NCBI RefSeq assembly: GCF_005887615.1
Contig: NZ_VANS01000001.1
Location: 731,415 to 795,414 of the forward strand
Origin: Sulfitobacter sabulilitoris
GTDB taxonomy: Bacteria; Pseudomonadota; Alphaproteobacteria; Rhodobacterales; Rhodobacteraceae
Length of the DNA stretch: 64,000 nucleotides
Reading direction: 5' to 3'
Position numbers and translations under genes: made by a program. Below are positions 18,881 through 27,251 of this stretch, one piece after another. Below the pieces are notes generated by a model. It did no database searches and was not told the origin of the DNA. It saw nothing but the letters and a program-made list of their open reading frames with translations. The stretch's first letter is position 1; the number at the start of each line of letters is the position of its first letter.

Positions 18881-19963
18881 ATGACCAGAACGATCGTCGA
18901 ATCCAAGACCAAGACCGCCATCATCGGCTTTGACCAGCCGTTCTGCGTCATTGGCGAGCGGATCAACCCCACCGGCCGCAAGATCCTGTCCGAAGAGCTG
19001 GAGCGCGGCGATTTCTCGCGCGTCGAATCCGATGCCATCGCACAGGTCGCCGCGGGCGCGAATGTGCTCGACGTGAATTCGGGCGCGGTGTTTTCCAACA
19101 AGATGGGCGAAGACCCCCGCTATGCCGACAACAACTTTGTCGAGCCGATGCTGATGCCCGAGCTGATCGCGCGGGTGCAGGCCGTTGTCGATGTGCCGCT
19201 GTGCATCGACAGCTCGGTGCCAGGCGCGCTCGAAGCCGGGCTGGCCGCCGCAGAAGGCCGCCCGCTTCTGAACTCCGTGACCGGTGAGGAAGAGCGGCTG
19301 GAGCTGGTGCTGCCGCTGGTCAAGAAATACAACGTGCCGGTCGTTGCGATCTCCAACGACGACACGGGCATTTCCGAAGACCCCGACGTGCGCTTTGCCG
19401 TGGCCAAGAAGATCGTCGAGCGGGCCGCCGATTTCGGCATTCCCGCGCATGACATCGTGGTCGATCCGCTGGTCATGCCGATCGGTGCGATGGCCACGGC
19501 GGGCCACCAGGTCTTCACCCTCGTGCGGCGTCTGCGCGAGGAATTGGGCGTGAACACAACCTGCGGCGCCTCCAACATCAGCTTTGGCCTGCCCAACCGT
19601 CACGGCATCAACAACGCGTTCCTGCCGATGGCGATGGGGGCGGGCATGACAAGCGCGATCATGAACCCCGTCGCCCTGCCGGTGAACCAGACCAGAATCA
19701 CCGAAAAGAAAGCGGAAATCGAAGCCGCGGGCATCGTGCTGCCCGAGGATATCGACGACGAGACCTTCGTCACGCTCTTTGGCCTCGGCTCCACCCTGCC
19801 GCGCGCCGGCAAGGAAATGGAAGCGATCCGCGCCGCCAATTTCCTGTTCGACCGCGATCCGCATGGCACCGCGTGGATCGAATTCAACAAGGTCGCGCCC
19901 AAGGCCGGGCACGAAGGCCGGGGCCGCGCCGGCCGCACCGGGGGCCGTCGCCGCCGCGCCTGA
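18881..19963 (+). CDS. methyltetrahydrofolate:corrinoid methyltransferase-like (DHPS fold)
   Basis: A 360-aa protein with a dihydropteroate-synthase-like TIM barrel that binds methyl-THF: FCVIGERINPTGRK (folate site), ANVLDVNSGAV, VPLCIDSSVPGALEAGL, TTCGASNISFGLPNR. Such proteins move a methyl group between tetrahydrofolate and a corrinoid protein. No corrinoid-binding protein is encoded here, so the partner must lie elsewhere. An unusual basic C-terminal tail (about 15 residues of G, R and A) follows the barrel. The ATG at 18881 has GGACAG upstream. A terminator follows, so it ends the three-gene operon. Confidence 0.88.
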   Translation: MTRTIVESKTKTAIIGFDQPFCVIGERINPTGRKILSEELERGDFSRVESDAIAQVAAGANVLDVNSGAVFSNKMGEDPRYADNNFVEPMLMPELIARVQAVVDVPLCIDSSVPGALEAGLAAAEGRPLLNSVTGEEERLELVLPLVKKYNVPVVAISNDDTGISEDPDVRFAVAKKIVERAADFGIPAHDIVVDPLVMPIGAMATAGHQVFTLVRRLREELGVNTTCGASNISFGLPNRHGINNAFLPMAMGAGMTSAIMNPVALPVNQTRITEKKAEIEAAGIVLPEDIDDETFVTLFGLGSTLPRAGKEMEAIRAANFLFDRDPHGTAWIEFNKVAPKAGHEGRGRAGRTGGRRRRA

Positions 19964-19992
19964 CCCTCGACCCGCATCGCCGCCCCAATGAG

Positions 19993-20022
19993 CCCCCGAA
20001 GCCCCGCGCTTCGGGGGTTTTT
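19993..20022 (+). terminator. rho-independent terminator of the C1 operon
   Basis: CCCCCGAAG and CTTCGGGGG pair around CCCCGCG, followed by TTTTT. It begins 30 bases after the methyltransferase stop. Confidence 0.92.
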
Positions 20023-20059
20023 CATGTCCGCGTGCGGTGGGGCCAAAAACTTGAGGGTG

Positions 20060-20075
20060 GTAACGGGGTTTTAAC
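20060..20075 (+). promoter_or_regulatory. candidate CtrA box upstream of che operon
   Basis: GTAACGGGGTTTTAAC fits the CtrA consensus TTAA-N7-TTAAC with one mismatch in the first half. It lies 73 bases before the first ATG of the operon, in the promoter region. CtrA is known to activate motility and chemotaxis genes in Rhodobacterales. Confidence 0.5.
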
Positions 20076-20132
20076 ATACCGCGCTTTACAACCGGTCTGT
20101 CCAATCGACCCATTCCCCGACCGGAGAACGCG

Positions 20133-20183
20133 ATGAACCTGCCTGTTTTCCTTCAGATCTTGTCTTTGCCGTGCCCGGCATGA
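20133..20183 (+). CDS. 16-codon leader ORF before the STAS gene
   Basis: ATG at 20133 follows GGAGAACGCG, a far better ribosome site than the one at the STAS gene. The frame encodes MNLPVFLQILSLPCPA and stops with a TGA that overlaps the STAS ATG (ATGA, 20180-20183). It may couple translation into the che operon, or it may be the true N terminus of the STAS protein displaced by a one-base change. I do not know a homologue. Confidence 0.45.
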   Translation: MNLPVFLQILSLPCPA

Positions 20184-20446
20184 TCGTGCTGGATCCCAAG
20201 CTGGATCTGCCCGCCGCCACGCCGCTGCGCCGCGCGCTTTGCGATGCCGCCGCAGGCGACCTGACCCTCGACGCCGGCCGGGTCACGCATTTCGGGGCGC
20301 TGTGCCTGCAGGTGCTCTGCGCCGCGGCGGCGGACCGGCGATCACAGGGGGCCCGTTTGAGTGTCGTGAACACCTCTGATCGGGTGCTCGATCAGTTGCG
20401 TGTCATGGGCATGACACCCGAATCCATTTCAGAGGGGTGCAAATGA
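20180..20446 (+). CDS. STAS-domain protein of the chemotaxis operon
   Basis: An 88-aa protein resembling a lone STAS domain: a short beta start (MIVLDPKLDLPAATPLR), DLTLDAGRVTHFGALCLQVL where the conserved loop and helix lie, and LSVVNTSDRVLDQLRVMGM at the end. STAS domains act as protein-binding switches, sometimes by serine phosphorylation, though no obvious phosphoserine motif is seen. It is first of the che run (after a 16-codon leader) and overlaps the next gene by ATGA. A GTG three codons upstream is an alternative start. Its chemotaxis role is inferred from position; similar genes begin che operons in other roseobacters. Confidence 0.75.
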   Translation: MIVLDPKLDLPAATPLRRALCDAAAGDLTLDAGRVTHFGALCLQVLCAAAADRRSQGARLSVVNTSDRVLDQLRVMGMTPESISEGCK

Positions 20447-20808
20447 CACTTCACATTCTCGCCATAGACGACAGCCGCACGATGCGCGACATGATCCGTC
20501 ACACACTTGTGCCCGCCGGGTTCAACGTGGACCTTGCCGAAGACGGGCAGCATGGCATCGAGGTGCTGAGCGGTATCGAACCCGACGCCATCATCACCGA
20601 TATCAACATGCCGCGCCTTGACGGCTTCGGCTTTATCGACGCTGTGCGCAAGATCGACAAGTACCGCGTGACGCCGATATTGGTTCTGACCACCGAGGCG
20701 GCGCCGGAACTCAAGGCGCGCGCACGCGTGGCCGGTGCGACCGGTTGGATCGTCAAGCCGTTCGACCCCGAAAAGCTGGTCAAAGCGCTTTTGATGGTCA
20801 CCGGTTAG
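20443..20808 (+). CDS. CheY-like response regulator
   Basis: Single-domain receiver, 121 aa: acidic pair D9-D10 in LAIDDSRTMRDMI, phospho-acceptor D53 in IITDINMPRLDG, switch threonine in LVLTTEA, and lysine in WIVKPFDP. All residues needed for phosphorylation by CheA are present. It starts inside the STAS gene's last codons (ATGA overlap) and ends 9 bases before cheA. One of two CheY proteins in this locus; one may drive the flagellar switch and the other act as a phosphate sink, but sequence alone does not say which. Confidence 0.93.
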   Translation: MTLHILAIDDSRTMRDMIRHTLVPAGFNVDLAEDGQHGIEVLSGIEPDAIITDINMPRLDGFGFIDAVRKIDKYRVTPILVLTTEAAPELKARARVAGATGWIVKPFDPEKLVKALLMVTG

Positions 20809-20817
20809 GGGCGCGAC

Positions 20818-23076
20818 ATGAGCAACACGCCCGACCCCATGGCCGAAATTCGCGCCTCGTTCTTCATCGAATGCGAAGAACTGCTGGAAGCCTTGCAAGA
20901 CGGGCTGATGCAACTCGATGGCGGCGATGGCGACGCCGAGACGATCAACGTGGTCTTTCGCGCGGTCCACTCGATCAAGGGCGGCGCCGGCGCATTCGGG
21001 CTTGAACGGCTGGTGCGCTTTGCCCACGGCTTAGAGACGGTCCTCGACGAAGTGCGCGCCGGTCGGATGCACCCGGATTCCGAAGCGCTCAAGACATTCT
21101 TCGTCGCTGCCGACCACCTGTCGGACCTGGTGCGCGTCAGCCGCGATGACACACCGCTGCCCGAAAACCAGACCGCAGACCTTCTGACGCAACTCAACCG
21201 GCTCTTGGGAGAGGACGCCGCCTCAATCGACCCTTTGGACGAGGTCGAAGAGGACATCGACTTTCAACCGATGGGCCTGTCGCTCGATCTGGACCTCGGA
21301 TTGCCCGACATCGGGATCGACATCGCCCCCCCCCAGCCCGCGCGATACACCGTCCAGTTCAGACCCGCGCCCGAGCTGTTCGAGACCGGCAACGAGCCCT
21401 TCCTTCTGCTGAGGACGCTGGACCAGATGGGGGACTGCCATGTTGCGTGTCACCTCGATGGCCTTCCCGATCTGGGCGATCTGAATCCCGAAACGCCCTA
21501 CCTCGGCTGGACCATCGACATGACGACGGAGGCGGACGACAACGAGATCGCCTCGGTGTTCGAATTCGTCGATGGCCTGTGCTCGCTGACCATCACGCGC
21601 GTCGATGGTGACGCGGTGGTCTTATCCGCCCCCGATACCGCCGAGTCAGGTGACGCGGGAAACCCGGCATTGCCAATCTTGGATCCGGCGCCTTTTCCCC
21701 CGCTCGTTCAAGACCCCGCCGCCGCGCCGACACCGACGGACCCGCCGCAGCGGCCCGACGACGGGCCGGCCGTCGATCGGTCGCCCCCGACAGGCGCATC
21801 CGCCGTCAATGCGCCGGCGAAACCGGCATCCGCCGCCGCCAATTCCGTTGTGCGCGTCGATCTGGACCGCATCGAACGGCTGGTCAACCTGGTGGGTGAG
21901 CTGGTGATCAATCAGGCCATGCTCAGCCAAAGCCTGGAAACATCGGGACTGTCGCCGCATTCCGACGCGATGAACGGACTGGAGGAATTCCAGCGCCTCA
22001 CACGCGACATCCAGGACAGCGTCATGATGATCCGCGCGCAACCGGTGAAATCGCTGTTCCAACGAATGTCGCGGATCGTGCGCGAAAGTTCCGCCGCCGT
22101 GGGCAAGGACGTCCGCCTGCACACCGAGGGCGACGCGACCGAAGTGGACAAGACCGTGATCGAGCGGCTCGCCGATCCGCTGACCCACATGATCCGCAAC
22201 GCCGTCGATCACGGGCTTGAGCCCACGGAGATGCGCGTGGCCGCGGGCAAGCCCGAACAGGGCCGGGTGCGCCTGACGGCGGCACATAAATCGGGCCGTG
22301 TCGTGATCGAGGTCAGCGACGATGGCGGCGGAATCAACCGGTCACGCGTCCTGCAGATCGCCACGGAAAAAGGGCTTGTCGCACCGGACGCGTCGCTTTC
22401 CGATGCGGATATCGACAACCTTCTGTTTCTACCGGGGTTTTCCACTGCCAGCGTGGTCTCGGACCTGTCGGGCCGCGGGGTCGGAATGGATGTCGTGCGC
22501 ACCGCCATCCAGGCTTTGGGCGGGCGCATTTCGATTACCTCAGTTCCGGGCGAGGGCACCACATTCTCGATTTCGCTACCGCTCACGCTTGCCGTGCTCG
22601 ATGGCATGGTGGTGCAGGTGGCCGATGAAACCCTGGTCCTGCCGCTCAATGTCGTGGTGGAGACGCTGACGCTGCGGCACGGCGATGTGGAACAGGTCCA
22701 CCCCAGGCTCAACGTGGTCCGGGTGCGCGAAGATTTCGTGCCGCTTTTCGATCTGGGCGAGGAGTTGGGATACCGCGCCGGCGTCAAGGATTACGAAGGC
22801 GCGGTCGTGCTTTTGATCACCCAGGACAACGGCGCCAACGCGGCCCTTGTCATCGACAAGATCCAGGATCAGCGCCAGGTGGTCATCAAGGGGCTGGACG
22901 ACAGCTTTTACCGCGCACCGGGAATCGCGGCGGCAACCATCCTGGGCGACGGGCAAATCGCGCTCATTCTCGACCCGTCGGACATCATCGCCAATGCGAC
23001 AGGTCCCGGCGGGCTGTCCGTTCCCGCATCGATCAACCAAGAAACGCCGCCTCAGATCACAGGACTCTCGCTATGA
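20818..23076 (+). CDS. cheA: chemotaxis histidine kinase CheA
   Basis: Central kinase that couples chemoreceptors to CheY and CheB. 752 aa. Domains: P1 with phospho-histidine H51 in FRAVHSIKGGAGAF; an acidic middle region (about 135-290) in place of a clear P2; a proline-rich linker (about 285-340); P3 dimerisation helices (RIERLVNLVGELVINQAML); P4 ATPase with N box DPLTHMIRNAVDHGLE, G1 VSDDGGGINR and G2 GRGVGMDVVRTAI; and P5, CheW-like, to the end. All catalytic boxes are intact. The last four bases overlap cheW. Confidence 0.97.
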   Translation: MSNTPDPMAEIRASFFIECEELLEALQDGLMQLDGGDGDAETINVVFRAVHSIKGGAGAFGLERLVRFAHGLETVLDEVRAGRMHPDSEALKTFFVAADHLSDLVRVSRDDTPLPENQTADLLTQLNRLLGEDAASIDPLDEVEEDIDFQPMGLSLDLDLGLPDIGIDIAPPQPARYTVQFRPAPELFETGNEPFLLLRTLDQMGDCHVACHLDGLPDLGDLNPETPYLGWTIDMTTEADDNEIASVFEFVDGLCSLTITRVDGDAVVLSAPDTAESGDAGNPALPILDPAPFPPLVQDPAAAPTPTDPPQRPDDGPAVDRSPPTGASAVNAPAKPASAAANSVVRVDLDRIERLVNLVGELVINQAMLSQSLETSGLSPHSDAMNGLEEFQRLTRDIQDSVMMIRAQPVKSLFQRMSRIVRESSAAVGKDVRLHTEGDATEVDKTVIERLADPLTHMIRNAVDHGLEPTEMRVAAGKPEQGRVRLTAAHKSGRVVIEVSDDGGGINRSRVLQIATEKGLVAPDASLSDADIDNLLFLPGFSTASVVSDLSGRGVGMDVVRTAIQALGGRISITSVPGEGTTFSISLPLTLAVLDGMVVQVADETLVLPLNVVVETLTLRHGDVEQVHPRLNVVRVREDFVPLFDLGEELGYRAGVKDYEGAVVLLITQDNGANAALVIDKIQDQRQVVIKGLDDSFYRAPGIAAATILGDGQIALILDPSDIIANATGPGGLSVPASINQETPPQITGLSL

Positions 23077-23537
23077 AAGACCGCCAGCAAAGCAGCAACA
23101 ACAGCATCGAGCTTTTGACCTTTCAACTGGGGGACCAGGAATATTCGCTGGATATCATGTCGGTCCGCGAGATCAGGGGCTGGGCCCGCACCACGCCCCT
23201 GCCCCATGCGCCCAACTTCATGAAGGGGGTGATCAACCTGCGCGGAACGGTGTTGCCTGTCATGGACCTGTCACAACGGCTCGGGCTTGAGGCGCGCGCG
23301 CATACCAATCGCAACGTGATCATCGTGGTGAAATACGAGGACGTCATGACCGGCCTGCTGGTCGATGCCGTCTCTGACATCATCGCCCTGTCCGACGACG
23401 ACCTGCAACCGCCACCCGACCTGTCGGGCAGTCCGTCGCCGAACGTGGTGCGCGCGCTGACGCTGGTGGGCGACCGGATGATCCGAGTTCTCGATCTGGC
23501 TGCGATCGTCACCCCAAGCCAAATCATCGCCGCCTGA
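23073..23537 (+). CDS. cheW: chemotaxis scaffold protein CheW
   Basis: CheW bridges CheA and chemoreceptors at the membrane array. 154 aa, slightly longer at the N terminus than usual. Recognisable are LLTFQLGDQEYSLDIMSVRE (first CheW subdomain) and NFMKGVINLRGTVLPVMDLS, the conserved INLRG block. It overlaps cheA (ATGA) and cheR (TGATG), consistent with a tightly coupled operon. Confidence 0.97.
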   Translation: MKDRQQSSNNSIELLTFQLGDQEYSLDIMSVREIRGWARTTPLPHAPNFMKGVINLRGTVLPVMDLSQRLGLEARAHTNRNVIIVVKYEDVMTGLLVDAVSDIIALSDDDLQPPPDLSGSPSPNVVRALTLVGDRMIRVLDLAAIVTPSQIIAA

Positions 23538-24421
23538 TGCGACAGTTACAGATGGACTGTACTCTCGACCCCGACAGCTTTCGGGCCATCGCGCGCCTGG
23601 CGTATTCCGAAAGCGGGCTGACGTTGGTGGAAGAGAAACTGTCGATGATCCAATCTCGGTTGCGGCATCGGTTGCGGGCGTTGGATCTGGCCGATTTCGC
23701 GGTCTATTCGTCCTTCGTCTGCTCCGATGCCGGACAGGCGGAACGCCGTCACATGATTTCCGCGCTCACCACGAACGTGTCGCACTTCTTTCGCGAAAGG
23801 CACCACTTCGACATTCTGGCCGGCACGATCCTGCGCGATGCCCTGCCCCGGTTGCGCACTGGCGGTCGCCTGCGTCTTTGGTCCGCCGGATGCTCCAACG
23901 GTCAGGAAGCCTGCTCGATGGCGATGACCCTGCTCGAGACCGCGCCGGAGGTGGCCGATCTCGACCTGCGCATATTGGCAACCGACATCGCCCCGAACGT
24001 TGTCGCCTTCGCCAAGGAGGGCCGCTATGCCGAACGGCTTGTCGCCGGCATCGACAAGGCGCTTCTGACCCGCTATTTCCAACAAGCAACAGACGCCGCC
24101 GGAACGGTCTATGTCGCAACCCCCGCACTGCGGTCGATGATCCGCTACCGCGAGTTGAACCTCCTGTCCGACTGGCCGATGCGCAATGCGATCGACGTGA
24201 TTTTCTGCCGAAATGTCGTGATCTATTTCGACCAGGTCACCCAGAACCGTCTCTGGCCGCGGTTCCGCACGATCCTGTCACCGGATGGCTGGCTGTTCGT
24301 GGGTCATTCCGAACGGATCACGGACCCGGAAGCCTTTGGATTTCAAATCCAGGGCCCGACCGCATACCGGCCGAGCGATGCTCGCTGCGCCACCCCCCAG
24401 ACCGCAAAAGGAAAAACCTGA
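23537..24421 (+). CDS. cheR: chemoreceptor glutamate methyltransferase CheR
   Basis: Methylates glutamates of chemoreceptors with SAM, setting adaptation together with CheB. 294 aa with the helical N-terminal CheR domain (about 10-75) and the C-terminal SAM-binding domain: LTTNVSHFFRERHHFDIL, RLRLWSAGCSNGQEACSMAM and VIFCRNVVIYFD. The start overlaps the cheW stop (TGATG) and the end overlaps the next cheY start in the same way. Confidence 0.96.
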   Translation: MRQLQMDCTLDPDSFRAIARLAYSESGLTLVEEKLSMIQSRLRHRLRALDLADFAVYSSFVCSDAGQAERRHMISALTTNVSHFFRERHHFDILAGTILRDALPRLRTGGRLRLWSAGCSNGQEACSMAMTLLETAPEVADLDLRILATDIAPNVVAFAKEGRYAERLVAGIDKALLTRYFQQATDAAGTVYVATPALRSMIRYRELNLLSDWPMRNAIDVIFCRNVVIYFDQVTQNRLWPRFRTILSPDGWLFVGHSERITDPEAFGFQIQGPTAYRPSDARCATPQTAKGKT

Positions 24422-24807
24422 TGTCTTTGCGCGACCAAATTCGGATCATGGTTGTGGACGATATGTCCACCAGTCGCGGCTTGATCACCCAGGCATTGGA
24501 CAGCTTCGGGATTCGCAACATCACGACCGCCGACAACGGCGTCGATGCGCTGAAGGCACTGGCGACGCACCCCGTCCACCTGGTGATTTCGGACTACAAC
24601 ATGCCGCAAATGGATGGGTTGCACCTGCTGCAACACCTGCGCACCGCGCCCAAGACCAAAGGTATCGGATTCATTCTGATCACCGGCCGCGCAGAACAAC
24701 AGATTGTCGACCACGGCAAGAAACTGGGCATGAACAACTACCTCAAGAAACCCTTCGAACCCTCTGGTTTGCGCAGTTGCATCGAAGCTGTCGTTGGCCG
24801 CCTGTGA
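24421..24807 (+). CDS. CheY-like response regulator (second)
   Basis: Receiver-only protein of 128 aa: D13-D14 in MVVDDMSTSRG, phospho-acceptor D58 in VISDYNMPQMDG, threonine in ILITGRAEQ and lysine in YLKKPFEP. The N-terminal region MSLRDQIRIMVVDDMSTSR resembles the alphaproteobacterial CheY that controls the motor. It overlaps cheR (TGATG) and the next small gene (GTGA). Confidence 0.93.
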   Translation: MSLRDQIRIMVVDDMSTSRGLITQALDSFGIRNITTADNGVDALKALATHPVHLVISDYNMPQMDGLHLLQHLRTAPKTKGIGFILITGRAEQQIVDHGKKLGMNNYLKKPFEPSGLRSCIEAVVGRL

Positions 24808-25154
24808 CAGGCAGCCTGCACCACGCACCGATCAAGATAAGCCCGGTCCTGGCCCGTGTGTCGGCCCATCTCGACGATCTGGCCGGACAGGTCCAGAGCG
24901 TTGAAACCACGGTCGGCAGCCTGATGATTACCCCGGATGCACAGGCGATTTCACAGCTTCAGACGCTGGATTATCTTCGCCAGTCGCTTGAGGATCTGGC
25001 GCGCCTGGTCGGTTTTTTGGGGCAACCCGACGCCGATGCTGCGCCGCAGCGCGCGATATGCGCGCATTTGCGACTGACCAGCACCAAGCTGCTGCTGCAA
25101 TTGGGCACCGAGGATACCGACACGACGACCTCTGGCGATTTCGATCTGTTCTGA
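24804..25154 (+). CDS. uncharacterised chemotaxis-operon protein
   Basis: A 116-aa protein that starts at a GTG overlapping the cheY stop (GTGA, 24804-24807) and ends the operon. It looks all-helical (VLARVSAHLDDLAGQVQSVE, ISQLQTLDYLRQSLEDLARL), without a signal peptide or membrane segment, and ends in an acidic, threonine-rich tail (GTEDTDTTTSGDFDLF). I recognise no family. Helical form and position right after cheY would fit a CheZ-like phosphatase or other CheY partner, but the usual CheZ active-site motif is not evident. Treat function as unknown. Confidence 0.7.
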   Translation: MTGSLHHAPIKISPVLARVSAHLDDLAGQVQSVETTVGSLMITPDAQAISQLQTLDYLRQSLEDLARLVGFLGQPDADAAPQRAICAHLRLTSTKLLLQLGTEDTDTTTSGDFDLF

Positions 25155-25299
25155 GCGCTGCACGACATCCGTGCGGACGATGCCCGCCGCAGGGGTCGGC
25201 GGTCTGCGATCGCCCTACCCCGACACGGTTTTCGAACCGCCCCATGCCCGCCGCGGGGCCATGGATTTGCAGCCGCCTGCAAACGTCCTTGCGCCGCGG

Positions 25300-25815
25300 C
25301 TACAGCAGCTCGATCCCGTTGCCGCCCTTGTCGGCCGCGATGGTGCGCGGTGCCTCGGGTTTCTCGGAGGGGTTCGTCTTTTGCAGCACCCGCCCGGTGG
25401 CGGGCCAGAACAGAATGCTGCGCGCCGTGGTCCCGCCCAGCGAATGCCCCATGCACGCAATTCCTTCCTTGTTGAGATATTCAAGCGTGAATGCGGCATT
25501 GATCGTGCCCACATCCGACAGACCCGCCACCATCTGCGCCCCGCCGAACGCCTTGGCGCGCAAGCGGTTGCGCTGCCCGCCCAATTTCAGGATGTCGTTG
25601 ATCAAAAGCTCCATCGCGTTGACCCCGACCATGTTGCACATCCCGGTCTTTTGCGCGCTGACCGTCAGAAGCATGTGATTCATGCCCCCGACACCTGCCT
25701 CCTCGTCCCAGATGCAACAGGCCACGCAGGATCCCAGGAGCGTCGCGATGACGACCTCGGAACAATTGCCGACGGCGCGCTGGCCCTGGGTGATGAGTAT
25801 GCGACCGCCCGGCAT
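25300..25815 (-). CDS. cheD: chemoreceptor glutamine deamidase CheD
   Basis: CheD deamidates receptor glutamines and can interact with CheY/CheC-type phosphatases. 171 aa with the catalytic pattern LGSCVACCIWDEEAGVGGMN: the cysteine in GSCV and the histidine in GGMNHMLLT. FGGAQMVAGLSDVG and the late IPLGGTTARSILFWP-like block also fit. It follows cheB by 2 bases on the minus strand. The 145 bases between its stop and the convergent che operon contain nothing I can name. Confidence 0.95.
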   Translation of the reverse strand: MPGGRILITQGQRAVGNCSEVVIATLLGSCVACCIWDEEAGVGGMNHMLLTVSAQKTGMCNMVGVNAMELLINDILKLGGQRNRLRAKAFGGAQMVAGLSDVGTINAAFTLEYLNKEGIACMGHSLGGTTARSILFWPATGRVLQKTNPSEKPEAPRTIAADKGGNGIELL

Positions 25816-25817
25816 GG

Positions 25818-26975
25818 CTACACCTGCCCGCCGCGACGCGTCGCCGGCGCCCGCGGCCCGTCATGATGCTGGCGCAGCACGCTGCCGATGCGGTTCAACG
25901 GCACGACCCGGCTGACCGCACCTTCGGCAATGGCCGCGCGGGGCATGCCAAAGACCACGCAACTGTCCTCGTCCTGCGCGATGGTGAATGCGCCCGCGTC
26001 GTGCAACTGCTTCATGCTGTTCGCGCCGTCGCGGCCCAGGCCGGTCAACAGCGCGGCAGACACCGATTTCGCATGCTCAACCACGGAGGCGAACAGCACG
26101 TCCACCGACGGACAATGCAGCGCGCGCCCCTCGTCGGGGCGCAACCGGCAGACCCATCGCCCGTCTTCCCGCGCGAGCGTCGTGTGAAGCTGAAACCCGG
26201 GAGCCAGCGCAATGTCGCCACGCGCGAGGACGGCCCCGTCAAAGGCAAGGTGCACGCGTTGCGGCAAACTGCGGTTCAAACGCTCCACAAAGCTGACCAT
26301 GAAGGGGCCCGGCATATGCTGGACGATCATCACCGGCGGCCCATTGGCAGCCAGATCGTGCAACACCGTTTCAAGCGCGGCCACACCGCCGGTGGATGCC
26401 CCGATCACGATCAGCGACCCGCGCCGGCATTGTCCGTGGGGGCCCGACGTCAGGCTGGACACCGGTGACAGGTCTGGGCGCGGCACCGGTTGGGCGCGCG
26501 CGATGACCCGGCTGCAGGCGGCGAGGTGAATACGGTCACAGATGCTGCGAACGGTATCGCGGTCACAGCCGGTTTCGGGTTTGTGGATGCAATCCACCGC
26601 CCCGATGGACAGCGCGTGAATGGCGTTGGCACCCCCCTGTTTCGTTCGGCCCGACATCATGACCACGGGCATCGGGTGAACCGCCATCAGCCGGGCGAGG
26701 AATTCCAGTCCGTTCATGCCGGGCATTTCGACGTCGAGGGTCAGCACATCCGGTCGGGCGGTCCTCACCACCTCGCGCGCCTCCAGGGCGTTGGCCGCCT
26801 CTGCGACCACGATGAACCGTGAATCGGCCGTCAGCATCCGCCGGACCCACATTCGGAACGCCGCGTCATCATCGACGATGGCGACCCGCTTGACCGCGCC
26901 GATGCGGTCCGACTGTGGCTGGGTGTTGACAGGGTTCACGCAGTGCTTTCGCTTGATCCGGGACAGATGAGCCAT
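25818..26975 (-). CDS. cheB: chemotaxis methylesterase/deamidase CheB
   Basis: CheB removes methyl groups from chemoreceptors when phosphorylated by CheA. From the ATG at 26975 it has 385 aa: an N-terminal receiver (D81 in LTLDVEMPGMNGLEF) and a C-terminal esterase with the catalytic triad in IGASTGGVAALE (Ser), QHMPGPFMVSF (His) and GLGRDGANSM (Asp). Start choice: AGGTCAG lies upstream of this ATG, whereas the ATG at 27005 lacks a ribosome site and sits too close to a CtrA-like box; a GTG at 26939 is also possible. Transcribed with cheD, convergent to the main che operon. Confidence 0.95.
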   Translation of the reverse strand: MAHLSRIKRKHCVNPVNTQPQSDRIGAVKRVAIVDDDAAFRMWVRRMLTADSRFIVVAEAANALEAREVVRTARPDVLTLDVEMPGMNGLEFLARLMAVHPMPVVMMSGRTKQGGANAIHALSIGAVDCIHKPETGCDRDTVRSICDRIHLAACSRVIARAQPVPRPDLSPVSSLTSGPHGQCRRGSLIVIGASTGGVAALETVLHDLAANGPPVMIVQHMPGPFMVSFVERLNRSLPQRVHLAFDGAVLARGDIALAPGFQLHTTLAREDGRWVCRLRPDEGRALHCPSVDVLFASVVEHAKSVSAALLTGLGRDGANSMKQLHDAGAFTIAQDEDSCVVFGMPRAAIAEGAVSRVVPLNRIGSVLRQHHDGPRAPATRRGGQV

Positions 26976-27017
26976 CGGGTATCGCCGGCTGACCTGCGGG
27001 ATCATGCGCGCCGGCGT

Positions 27018-27033
27018 GTAAAGACGGCCTTAA
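27018..27033 (-). promoter_or_regulatory. candidate CtrA box upstream of cheB-cheD
   Basis: On the minus strand TTAAGGCCGTCTTTAC fits TTAA-N7-TTAAC with one mismatch. It lies about 45-60 bases before the chosen cheB start. The remainder of 27034-27251 shows no gene. Confidence 0.45.
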
Positions 27034-27251
27034 ACCCGGCGCCCACCCATCGGCGATCTGGCGGGATGAAGCCCGCAAAATCCCTAAAAGGAATGGAAAA
27101 CTTGCCCTGTGTGGTGCCGACCTGCGCGGCGCCTCGGGCGCGCGCCTGCGTGGATCGGACCGTTGAGCGCAAGACCGTGCGCCGGTGCAAGAGGCCGCCG
27201 CGACGCGCGGACCTGCGGCCAATCGATGTGTTCGCGCCGCAGGCGATCTTT

